Assembly: GCA_946626605.1 (NCBI GenBank)
Contig: CAMOUL010000006.1
Location: 42,032 to 106,031, forward strand
Reading direction: 5' to 3'
Source: an uncultured Bacteroidales bacterium
GTDB taxonomy: Bacteria > Bacteroidota > Bacteroidia > Bacteroidales > Paludibacteraceae
Length of the DNA: 64,000 nt
The notes under the pieces were generated by a model. It was not told the origin of the DNA and did not search any database. It saw only the letters and a program-made list of their open reading frames with translations. Positions 48,401 to 56,278 of the stretch are shown one piece after another (the first letter of the stretch is position 1; the number at the start of each line of letters is the position of its first letter). Both the position numbers and the translations under genes were made by a program.

Positions 48401-49272
48401 ATCTCTATGTTTGCCGAATTGACACTTAAAGAACGCACCACTAACTGCATGATTACTCTAACTAATTTGGATAATATCCATCCACAAACAACTAGTGCCA
48501 CAGAAACAGCCAGCCAGTGCCAGATAGTGCGACACGACGAAATATCCCATGGTAGTTCCTCTAATCGCAATGTCGAAGTCCAATACCCTGGCCATATAAG
48601 GTGAATGCACGACAGTATGTAAACTATCAAGCATACCGTATAAAACGCCAACTTCCCCTTCCCGATTTTCTTTATCTTTGTAAATTGAGAGTCAGCTAAA
48701 GATCCAGCTTGTTCATGGAAGAATAGTTGATGAAGTATACTTAGTTCTACCTCTTGTCTTGTTATCGGATTTTCATCACCCTTGCTATCCGTTTGTTTCT
48801 CTCCACTCTTAACTGCTAAATCAGCAAGAGAGATAGAGATTACTTTGTTTTTCTTTGCGCCAAACGGCCAAAAACTCGGGTTCTCCTTAAAGTATGTCCG
48901 CAAGAAACTGCTCTTACCAGAACCGTAAGCTCCGGCTACTGCAATATTTAGAACACTCTTGTCTTGCAGAGCTTGTGATAATGCCTCCTCATAAATATCA
49001 ATTCTCTCCGCATTTTCCGTCGGAGCAAGAGACTTGAATCTTGGCACTCCTTTGGGCATATGCGGCCAAAACCACTTGCCGATGCTTTGCGCTCCGTGGC
49101 GCAATTCCTCTAGTATGGCATTATAATGTATGACTGGTATAGATAGCAATCTCTTATAAAATTCTTTCCGCTCTCGTTTCCTTCTTTCTCTACGTTTCTT
49201 ACACACAAAACGACGACACTTTCGTATCATCTTCTTCGAATGTTGTTTCTTATTTTGCTTCGTCGTTTCCAC
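45445..49272 (-). CDS. YobI/KAP-like membrane-anchored P-loop NTPase, 1275 aa
   Basis: Walker A VAGAYGSGKSSFLRTYF, Walker B NVVLLEDLDRF, hydrophobic segments LAFYTVCLIVYILSCIHLIW and WLAVSVALVVCGWIL between them; long C-terminal region. Confidence 0.75.
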   Translation of the reverse strand: METTKQNKKQHSKKMIRKCRRFVCKKRRERRKRERKEFYKRLLSIPVIHYNAILEELRHGAQSIGKWFWPHMPKGVPRFKSLAPTENAERIDIYEEALSQALQDKSVLNIAVAGAYGSGKSSFLRTYFKENPSFWPFGAKKNKVISISLADLAVKSGEKQTDSKGDENPITRQEVELSILHQLFFHEQAGSLADSQFTKIKKIGKGKLAFYTVCLIVYILSCIHLIWPGYWTSTLRLEELPWDISSCRTIWHWLAVSVALVVCGWILSKLVRVIMQLVVRSLSVNSANIEIASKREKSILNAHIDEIIYFFNVTGYNVVLLEDLDRFKQQNIFVKLREINYLINNSEEVKQPVRFIYALRDEMFRDGERTKFFDFIIPIIPRVDISNAGDMLHNLVPSYLADVVDAVAIYLNDTRMLNNIANEFNIYKHQQFRKDDKGDDQLLALIVYKNLYPEDFELLRTENTGLLAHALKSRSRLVEKGTESYDAKIAEIEKQIKKAGTEYTKDARELRMLIMAEVLKQAMDHSGGSIMYRSIICNGQTFGITELANEDKFKLLKNARTYAISDNNGYRTFNGTPFNEMAKNVYGEMSYDERLKLVNIKADDTEARNEIQELEEKKLKLKSKTLQQLVQTKELKIDWGSYEKADNEKQRELVIDMLRGGYITEDYADYISFFHPGSMHVDDYRFIRSVRGKESMSPDSRVYNTRRIIEKLDPLCFLQSEILNYSVVDTLVADFTFNEKYANFIRQIKDYSDASLGFLASYLEQKGNARLLVRRLCADKDNLLWEAVQNSKLPDSKKLSIAKGIVAFADKEDVIENFKGNSEYLSVQADFFIWNEDRERLQFVAKELDLKFYALLTGTSEEDERFVYANNLYNINPELFRRLLPKEIAQDERYNISNYTLLRSTDQEGMLAYIESNMRDYVQYVLLNLPMNTQEEPKYESHLLVSDKLTDSLREELIRRGGIQWEAVDRWDKHSKEVELMLYRHNRVEVTWENVLYLYGLDEDTFVQYIQQESVLRALKELGTPDFEGNIKEKWEEMQNAIVANPNLETVVKQLIDCFTIAFDQVTIMNCSEKLLRLLMEKGRIARGIYEYEVLHGVNPDMALRFFVKHYESYKAVIPDLKFNEHDVDQLFLEEYDLSVEQKLRILECIEADKSVTEYNANELINFLMQPDVNADTEKEGIFNVIDMLLCLENVSTLTRIILFNKYPIYDEEGFDELDYMIDTFETAYISNGRLRHQIPYSPGAYVFGRYLMKIGYIKNCVKFISKRKISITPN

Positions 49273-49301
49273 TCTAATATAAAATATTTCATTTCAGCGC
49301 G

Positions 49302-49340
49302 CAAAGTTACAAAAAAAAATCCAAATATGAAAATATTTGG
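49302..49340 (-). promoter_or_regulatory. Promoter region with palindrome CCAAATAT-GAAA-ATATTTGG upstream of the YobI-like gene
   Basis: TAACTTTG on the minus strand at 49302-49309; palindrome 49321-49340. Confidence 0.5.
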
Positions 49341-49386
49341 ACTTAAAAATGATTTTTTTTTCATTTTGCATTCTTTTTAAGCTTTT

Positions 49387-50712
49387 TTACTGCTCTTCTA
49401 GTACATTTTCGCTCTTTGTTCCAACTAAAATTGCTTCCGGCATTACCAAACCCATTTGATCAAAAGTACCCTTCAACATCGAATACCTATCCGGCATTTC
49501 TCTCAAATATTCACGAAAATCGTTAGCCACCAAATACGGGTGATATGTATGGGCAAACACATCGTGAATTCTTTGTGCATTTTCCTGCTTACTAAAATCC
49601 ACGCATGCCAAGTTGGTTACATAAAATCTACACTTGGAATTTAACTTCTGTGTCTGCCCGTATCTACTGGTAAACGCCGAATCCATATAATGTTCCATAA
49701 AGACGTCAAAGTACTTGATTTGCTGTAAGATACCTATTTGTACTTGTGTTAGTTCTGCCGCACCTGCATTCACACTGAATTTTTGTTCTAATATGTGTTT
49801 CGGCATTTCTTCATAATCGTTTTTATCAATCTTATCAGCCACCAACAATTCGCACAACACAGCTTCCCCATGTTCCATTTTAGGTATATATTTATACCAC
49901 AACTCATGAATCTCATCAGGTTGGTACAAGTCCAATACCGCACGAGGACACATATCTACAAACTGCCATTTTATTCCCTCATTTTTACGCAAATAGTTCA
50001 TCAGTATCGTTTTCAACTCAGCATTAAACAGCCACATATCCCGCATTAATTCTTCCGCTTCTACTATACGATACCTCGAATCAAGATGATATAACAACTT
50101 CTCCACAAATTTGTCTCGCTCCGACGGAATAATCACTGTGCAAATTTTTTGCAACAACGGCTGAATCGGCGTAGAGGCTCTATTTACCTTGGATGGGGTA
50201 TAATAATCCTGAAATTCATTCATTAACTTCGCAAAGCCACCTTCCACCGTCATGGATAATAGATTCTGCTGGATGAACGCATATAGCGTCAACGTATGAG
50301 CTTTCGTGAATATAGAATCCTTGTAATGAGCACACGTATTACGTAAATCACGCCAATACTTAAATGCCTCCCTAACGGACTCTTGAACCTGAACAACAGG
50401 AGGTTCTTTTACTCCCCCTCTATCGACTTCTTTCTTTTGAATAGCGTCAAATGTTACCTCGTCCCATTTCTCGACCCTTGCCAACTCTCCTATCATCGCG
50501 TTCCACCTGCCCTCGGGAAAGTCCGCGGGCCGACTACTATTTAAAATGTTACTGCGTACTTGCATCAGCATTCCTTGATACGCCAACAGGAAAGAAGGCC
50601 TGTCAATGTCGTTCTTGAAACATTTCAACGAATCTCTAAACAAGCCTAACGTATCACCATTCAGCGCGCGCTCATTTGCACTCAACCATATTTCAAAATC
50701 TTTAGTCATCAA
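49387..50712 (-). CDS. HEPN-like hypothetical protein, 441 aa
   Basis: FKYWRDLRNTCAHYKDSIF contains an RxxxxH motif (RNTCAH) of HEPN type. Confidence 0.55.
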   Translation of the reverse strand: MMTKDFEIWLSANERALNGDTLGLFRDSLKCFKNDIDRPSFLLAYQGMLMQVRSNILNSSRPADFPEGRWNAMIGELARVEKWDEVTFDAIQKKEVDRGGVKEPPVVQVQESVREAFKYWRDLRNTCAHYKDSIFTKAHTLTLYAFIQQNLLSMTVEGGFAKLMNEFQDYYTPSKVNRASTPIQPLLQKICTVIIPSERDKFVEKLLYHLDSRYRIVEAEELMRDMWLFNAELKTILMNYLRKNEGIKWQFVDMCPRAVLDLYQPDEIHELWYKYIPKMEHGEAVLCELLVADKIDKNDYEEMPKHILEQKFSVNAGAAELTQVQIGILQQIKYFDVFMEHYMDSAFTSRYGQTQKLNSKCRFYVTNLACVDFSKQENAQRIHDVFAHTYHPYLVANDFREYLREMPDRYSMLKGTFDQMGLVMPEAILVGTKSENVLEEQ

Positions 50713-50718
50713 TTCAAC

Positions 50719-51135
50719 CTATTGCTTCTTATACTCCAAAAACGCCTCATAATCCCGGATATAATCCTCTTCCTTGTAATGCTCTGATGCCAAGCACAGC
50801 AACACTGCACCACTCGAAAAATCATCCAGATCACGCCATATTCCAGGAACGACCAACAATCCATAGTACGACCTATTCAAATTGAATGACTTTTTGTTCT
50901 TGCCATCATCCAATGTTACCGTAAAACTCCCACTTGCCGCGATAATCAATTGGTATAACTCCTTATGCGCATGCGCCCCACGACTCTCACCACCAGGCAC
51001 ATCATACAAGTAATACACCCGCTTGATATCAAACGGTACATCCATTCCACCCTCTATCGGCGTCAAATTCCCCCTCGGGTCACTTATCTTCCGCAGATCT
51101 ATGATGCTGCAATCATTTATTGTTGTTTGTTTCAT
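50719..51135 (-). CDS. FdtA/QdtA-like cupin
   Basis: IIDLRKISDPRGNLTPIEGGMDVPFDIKRVYYLYDVPGGESRGAHAHKELYQLIIAASGSFTVTLDDG; start chosen at 51135. Confidence 0.88.
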   Translation of the reverse strand: MKQTTINDCSIIDLRKISDPRGNLTPIEGGMDVPFDIKRVYYLYDVPGGESRGAHAHKELYQLIIAASGSFTVTLDDGKNKKSFNLNRSYYGLLVVPGIWRDLDDFSSGAVLLCLASEHYKEEDYIRDYEAFLEYKKQ

Positions 51136-51145
51136 ATCTTCTGAT

Positions 51146-52498
51146 TCACACTTTTGTACCGTATAGCCTATCAAATTCGTTATACGCATACTGATCTGTC
51201 ATTCCCCCTATATAATCCACGATACATCTCCGCAACACATTCTCGTTTGTATCATCTTTTTTATCGCGTCTTCCATGAATTTCCTCTAACACTTCAGCTC
51301 TTTCATGCGTATTGATTCCTGTCAAACGTGCATATGAGAATATGGAGGTATCCGGTAATTGATATGGGTTATCCCGTAAAGCATCATATAACTTTCTTAT
51401 GATATATTCTGCCTTACCGTCCATAGCCTGCGCCTGATACGACATTAAAATTCTTGTTTTCAAAAATTTTTGGAACTCCACATCTAATGTGTGCAATTTT
51501 GGAGAAAGTGCTACACAATCTTCATAATCCGACCTATGCAATGTTGGTCGAATCTCTTGAAAATTCATTTGAGTATTTATTTCATATTTATCCTCAAATT
51601 GCTTAAAGTTGCTTTTTGTGTTATTAACCACATCGGTTATGTACATGTTTATGACTAGGCGAGAAAACAATGAATTAAACACAGGCTCTTCAAGTATCTT
51701 TTGCTCTTTTTTTAGCCTAGTAAAACATGCCTTTTCTTCCAAGCCAAAGCACGGCAGGAATTTTTCTATCTGGGCTAGTAGTTCCTCTCGATTTATCATG
51801 CCATATCTCAAACCATCTTCTATATCATGATGTCTCTGTGCAATTTCATCTGCCAGTCCTACAATATATCCTTCGAATGACCAATAATCCTTTATTGCAT
51901 TGAGATACGCATCGTATATCGGATGATCTGTTTCTAAAGGTTGTACCGGATTACCTGTGGCATCTACTTTGTAATTTATTGACGAATGATGAGCGATACC
52001 CCAAAGAGTGTACTTCGTTAAATTCAACCCATCATATTGGGGAAAATCGGCTCCTTTCTCCAAGGTACAAAACAAACGCAACGCTTGTAGATTATGTTTA
52101 AATCCTTTTTCCCCATCAGGTATTTTTATATCATCACTTATCAACTTCTTCAGTTCTCTCTCTCCGACATGTCCAAACGGAGTATGCCCGACATCATGCC
52201 CCAACGCGATTGCCTCCACCAAATCCATATTCTGTCCCAAAGCAGAAGCGATTGATTTTGCTAATTGGTTCACCTCCAGACTATGCGTCAAACGAGTACG
52301 TATGTAGTCATTTCTTTGGAGCATAAAGACTTGTGTCTTTCCTCGTAAACGCAAGAACGACTTCGAATACAATATTCGATCCCTATCTTTGGAGAAAGGA
52401 TTACGATGCAACTGCGACTTCTCGTCGTGCCCCCACCTTAAATTAGTAAGCTGCAACTTATTATTTGGTGTAGATACAAAGTTTGAATTGAATGCCAT
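51146..52498 (-). CDS. Deoxyguanosinetriphosphate triphosphohydrolase-like HD protein
   Basis: RNPFSKDRDRILYSKSFLRLRGKTQVF, RTRLTHSLEVNQLAKSIA, AIALGHDVGHTPFGHVGE, WGIAHHSSIN. Confidence 0.9.
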   Translation of the reverse strand: MAFNSNFVSTPNNKLQLTNLRWGHDEKSQLHRNPFSKDRDRILYSKSFLRLRGKTQVFMLQRNDYIRTRLTHSLEVNQLAKSIASALGQNMDLVEAIALGHDVGHTPFGHVGERELKKLISDDIKIPDGEKGFKHNLQALRLFCTLEKGADFPQYDGLNLTKYTLWGIAHHSSINYKVDATGNPVQPLETDHPIYDAYLNAIKDYWSFEGYIVGLADEIAQRHHDIEDGLRYGMINREELLAQIEKFLPCFGLEEKACFTRLKKEQKILEEPVFNSLFSRLVINMYITDVVNNTKSNFKQFEDKYEINTQMNFQEIRPTLHRSDYEDCVALSPKLHTLDVEFQKFLKTRILMSYQAQAMDGKAEYIIRKLYDALRDNPYQLPDTSIFSYARLTGINTHERAEVLEEIHGRRDKKDDTNENVLRRCIVDYIGGMTDQYAYNEFDRLYGTKV

Positions 52499-52535
52499 TA
52501 TATTTCCCTTTTATATACGTTCTACAAAAACCGCA

Positions 52536-52575
52536 CAAAATTACAAAAAAGAAATGACATATACAAATGTATATG
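52536..52575 (-). promoter_or_regulatory. Promoter with palindromic operator-like site CATATAC-AAAT-GTATATG upstream of the dGTPase-like gene
   Basis: Minus strand TTTG(52564-52567)-N20-TAATTTTG(52536-52543); palindrome 52558-52575. Confidence 0.7.
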
Positions 52576-52616
52576 CCATTTTTTGCAAAATATTTTGTTT
52601 TTGTAATAAAATCTGC

Positions 52617-53513
52617 TTATTTATGCATAAAAATCGGAAAATCTTGAACTTTTCTTATCCCGGTTTTTTCATATAACACAGAATCTGTTATCGGATCTTT
52701 ATTTATCAAATGATGATTTATATCATACCCCTTATCTATCCATACGAGTGTTTTGTCTCTATTGCGGAAATGAGTCTGGTCTATCACTCGCCATAACCTC
52801 AGTTTTTGATCTGCCACTATAGGTTTTATTGCGACATTCAGCCCTAAGTCTCCCCTGGCCTTAACAGATGGATAGACAACGGCATCGAAATCTTTGCCAA
52901 AATCATATAGCATATCATGTACTAATGTGGCTGTAATAAGGTAATCGCGATTATCTTCAACATCCTTACAAAATTCTCTATCTATTACACGTCCTGCTCT
53001 ACGCTCCACATCACCCACATTTTTATATTTATCCCTATATAACCGAATGAAATTCTTCACTTGTTCACTCAAATTTTTTACTCCTTTATATGTTTGGTCG
53101 GTGATAAAAGAGACCACATGGATTGGAGAAAGCACTTCCCATACTGATGCTGTTACATATTCACGTCCGAATCCCTCCATATCGCGCACTAATTTCGAGC
53201 ATTCCATCAATCCCAATGCCCTGCCATTTTCCAAATGGCTTTGATCATCTGCTAAGCAACCATAAAAAACACTTTCATAAGGTAACGATGCTCTTTGCAT
53301 AGAAGTACAGAATCTCGGATTTTTATAGGATAACTCTCTTGGTGCGTAATACCCACGTCCCATACGCGTCCTATGTATGCAAGTTCCTGTTTTCAACGTT
53401 GCAGTTATGACTGGAATGTATTCTACTGTCTCGAATAGACTTCTTACTTCTTCCACTGAGCTATTCCTCACATCCAACTTTTCTAATCTTTCGCAAGCTT
53501 CCTCTCTTGTCAT
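52617..53513 (-). CDS. RES-domain-like protein
   Basis: CIHRTRMGRGYYAPRELSYKNPRFCTSMQRASLPYESVFYG...VVYPSVKARGDLGLNVAI: R, E and S positions with RES-like spacing. Confidence 0.5.
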   Translation of the reverse strand: MTREEACERLEKLDVRNSSVEEVRSLFETVEYIPVITATLKTGTCIHRTRMGRGYYAPRELSYKNPRFCTSMQRASLPYESVFYGCLADDQSHLENGRALGLMECSKLVRDMEGFGREYVTASVWEVLSPIHVVSFITDQTYKGVKNLSEQVKNFIRLYRDKYKNVGDVERRAGRVIDREFCKDVEDNRDYLITATLVHDMLYDFGKDFDAVVYPSVKARGDLGLNVAIKPIVADQKLRLWRVIDQTHFRNRDKTLVWIDKGYDINHHLINKDPITDSVLYEKTGIRKVQDFPIFMHK

Positions 53514-53572
53514 ATTTTCGATTTCAAATTCCTATTAAATCGTCGCAAAGTAAAGGTATGATATTGAGATTT

Positions 53573-54649
53573 TTACTCCCCTTTGGATTTTGGCATCGGC
53601 AACTGATGACAAATTGTCCGTTCTGTTACTAAATTCACCCAGCTATTCTTCTTTCGCATACTTTCCGCGTATTGCGATAATAGTTTTTCAAAAACTCCAA
53701 GACCTACTCCTGCAATACCTAACTGTGTTTTTCCGGCTAATCCGGCTATGGTAAGTCCTACTGAAGCACACGTAACCAAAGGCTTCCATTTATCATACTC
53801 ACGAAATGCTCTCCGCATTTTCTGCTGCTTTGCATAAGCAATCTCTTCAATTTGCTTTTTATATAATTCTATATCCTTCATTGTCGCAGTAGAATAGTCC
53901 TTATCAATTACCTCATCTATCATTTCGCAAAGTTGACGAACTTCATCTCGTTCCCGATAAAGAATAACTTGTTTTATTTGTTGTTCTATTCGACTTAAAT
54001 AATTTGTTTTACAATCCTTTTCCTTCGCACATATCCCGCATTCTTTATGGGACGATTCATACAGAAAGTGATGACCTAGCTCTATCTCCGGCAAATAGGA
54101 TTTCAGCAACTCTCCCATAAAAATATTTTTCCCCGCCTTCGATTTCGCATTGTACTTCAACGCAAACAAACTTCGAAAATAATCCGACTCCATTGAGTCA
54201 AGCGAAATTGTTGTACCTAATTTAAACGACAAACATATACCTGCATACAATGCCTGAAGTGCCGGTTGGCAATAGTGATGATTCTGGTATAAAAAAGTAT
54301 GTTCCTCTCCTTCTAAATATTCAGGACATATCAGTCCTATATCATCTACAACTTGTTGCTTTATATTCTTAACATCTGATTCTGTTATAATACTATCATC
54401 TATTATTTGTATCGTCCCCGATTGGTTCAAATATTGAAAAATCAGCCATACTGCTTTATCGTATGGTTTTTTTGAGTGTTCATAGGCGTCTATAATCTCT
54501 TTTTCTCTCCGCGTCACCACAACATTGTCTACCCATAGCAAATCCTGTGGATTAGAAAAAAGCCACTCTGTATGTAAGTTTGAACAAGGACACAATCCCG
54601 AGTCGTTACCCAATGCCAAACCAGTTAATAATATACTCTTCCTCGCCAT
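53573..54649 (-). CDS. Hypothetical protein, 358 aa, with Cys cluster and C-terminal hydrophobic segment
   Basis: HKECGICAKEKDCKTNY; LVTCASVGLTIAGLAGKTQLGIAGVGLGVFEKLL. Confidence 0.6.
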   Translation of the reverse strand: MARKSILLTGLALGNDSGLCPCSNLHTEWLFSNPQDLLWVDNVVVTRREKEIIDAYEHSKKPYDKAVWLIFQYLNQSGTIQIIDDSIITESDVKNIKQQVVDDIGLICPEYLEGEEHTFLYQNHHYCQPALQALYAGICLSFKLGTTISLDSMESDYFRSLFALKYNAKSKAGKNIFMGELLKSYLPEIELGHHFLYESSHKECGICAKEKDCKTNYLSRIEQQIKQVILYRERDEVRQLCEMIDEVIDKDYSTATMKDIELYKKQIEEIAYAKQQKMRRAFREYDKWKPLVTCASVGLTIAGLAGKTQLGIAGVGLGVFEKLLSQYAESMRKKNSWVNLVTERTICHQLPMPKSKGE

Positions 54650-54855
54650 TTGTTAATTATGTAGATACATCTTTCTTAATTAGTTTTATCAGCACACATT
54701 GCCTCCGCAACAATCTATTTTATTCGTTATGGTTATCATCTTCGACTATTTATCATTTGTTTCGGAGTTCATCCTTCTTTCAAGAACCGACTTTCTTCCC
54801 CTGCCTTTGGCATTATTATATGTAGTGATCTTTGCATTTATGCTCTTAACTTCTT

Positions 54856-54899
54856 TACGCGTCACTTACGAGTGACATACGAGACAGATACGTGAAGCG
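54856..54899. repeat. Degenerate 11-nt tandem repeat (4 units)
   Basis: TACGCGTCACT TACGAGTGACA TACGAGACAGA TACGTGAAGCG. Confidence 0.6.
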
Positions 54900-55121
54900 A
54901 TTTAGAAGCGCCAAGTAATATCCAGTGGATATTCGAAAGAGAAGTGCTCCGCGCGAGTTCGCCTTGCGAACCAGAACTCCTTAAACCCGAGGATATGATG
55001 CTTAATTTCTTTCTCGTCATCATGTCGAGCAATATGTCTAGAATCTATATCTTTTATTCATTTTCATGCTATTTACCTGCCAACTACGAGGCATTTACAA
55101 GACAATCTTTGACTTTACTTC

Positions 55122-55232
55122 TTATCCTCTCGTGATCATATCGTGACCATTATAAACGTCACAGTAGAATATCTTCTCTTCTTCCGTCCGCAAGTCTATA
55201 ATCTTGCAATCTTCTATAGTTGTTTGTTTCAT
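55122..55232 (-). pseudogene. Short ORF with an FdtA-like N-terminus (36 aa), probable gene remnant
   Basis: MKQTTIEDCKIIDLRTEEEKIFYCDVYNGHDMITRG*; first 15 residues match the nearby cupin (MKQTTINDCSIIDLR). Confidence 0.55.
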
Positions 55233-55242
55233 AATCATTAAA

Positions 55243-56268
55243 TTATAGTGGCGTAGCAGGAGTATATCCGTCTCGCGCTCCAAATCCGTTGTTATACCTC
55301 AAATTCCCGTTAGACATAGTGCAATATACCTGAGAACCCTTTCTCTTGAGCGCATTTTTTACATATGGACTGAAGTATTTTTCCGGACTCTTAGCTGAAA
55401 CTATTGCTATTTGAGGATTGATAAAGTTTATCATAGTGCTATCCATATTGTATTTACTCCCATGATGAGGCACTTTTAAGATAAAGGCATCTTTTGTTTT
55501 ATCTCTGTCACCAGGCAACATCGCATTGTACGCAGCACGCCCAGCATCCCCCATAAATACAAACTTATCAACGATATTTGGCTTAAAAAGCACAATAACG
55601 CTAGATTGATTATGTGTAGATGGATCATCATTTGTGGCATCCAAACTGGGACTGATGCATTTCCCATATTCAAGACGAGTATCATCCTCGTTACCCTCCG
55701 TCGTATCGTACGGTTCTAAATTATGTCTTAATTCCGGTGCTAACTGTGAATAATAACTCTTTGTAGGACCAATAATTTCAATGAGTCCACCAAATAAGTT
55801 GTAATTATCTCCTCCCCATGAAAATGCATCGCGAATAGGTATTTTTGCTGTTCTCGCTATATCTAATAAATTCTTATCACCATCTGATAATGTGTACACT
55901 GTTCGGGCTTCAGCTTTCACATTCGCATCGTTCTTATAATACTTCACGTCCGAAGCATTAACGAATTTACCTGGGTCATTGATGCATAATTCACGAATTT
56001 GGATTCCTGCATATGGGTATTGCATTTGCTCTTCAATCATTTTGATAAAACCACCGTAATGGTCATCATCGCAATGAGTACAAATTGCCAGATCAATGAC
56101 TTTGCGATTGTAATACTTTTTTACAAAAGAAGATACTGCTTCCCCATCGCTATATCGTCCTGCATCAATAGCAACTACGTATTCCTTGTCATGTTCATCA
56201 ACAAAGTGTATTAGGATAGCATCCGCATCCTCAACATCCAAAATATCTATTTCGTATTTTTTTAGCAT
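55243..56268 (-). CDS. ComEC-type metallo-beta-lactamase-fold hydrolase
   Basis: LAICTHCDDDHYGGF, VFMGDAGRAAYNAML, LKVPHHGSKYNM. Confidence 0.85.
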   Translation of the reverse strand: MLKKYEIDILDVEDADAILIHFVDEHDKEYVVAIDAGRYSDGEAVSSFVKKYYNRKVIDLAICTHCDDDHYGGFIKMIEEQMQYPYAGIQIRELCINDPGKFVNASDVKYYKNDANVKAEARTVYTLSDGDKNLLDIARTAKIPIRDAFSWGGDNYNLFGGLIEIIGPTKSYYSQLAPELRHNLEPYDTTEGNEDDTRLEYGKCISPSLDATNDDPSTHNQSSVIVLFKPNIVDKFVFMGDAGRAAYNAMLPGDRDKTKDAFILKVPHHGSKYNMDSTMINFINPQIAIVSAKSPEKYFSPYVKNALKRKGSQVYCTMSNGNLRYNNGFGARDGYTPATPL

Positions 56269-56278
56269 AATTTCTCTT

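Noticed and set aside
52617-54649. Classic RES-Xre toxin-antitoxin pair
   Set aside because: The neighbouring 358-aa protein shows no helix-turn-helix or Xre-like pattern, and the RES call itself is tentative.
54650-55121. Retron ncRNA or diversity-generating retroelement in the hairpin-rich gap
   Set aside because: No reverse-transcriptase motif (for example YADD) was seen in any ORF of the window.
54650-55121. Homology of this hairpin-rich gap to structured elements A/B/C
   Set aside because: It shares hairpin density but not the conserved islands or an obvious closing inverted repeat.
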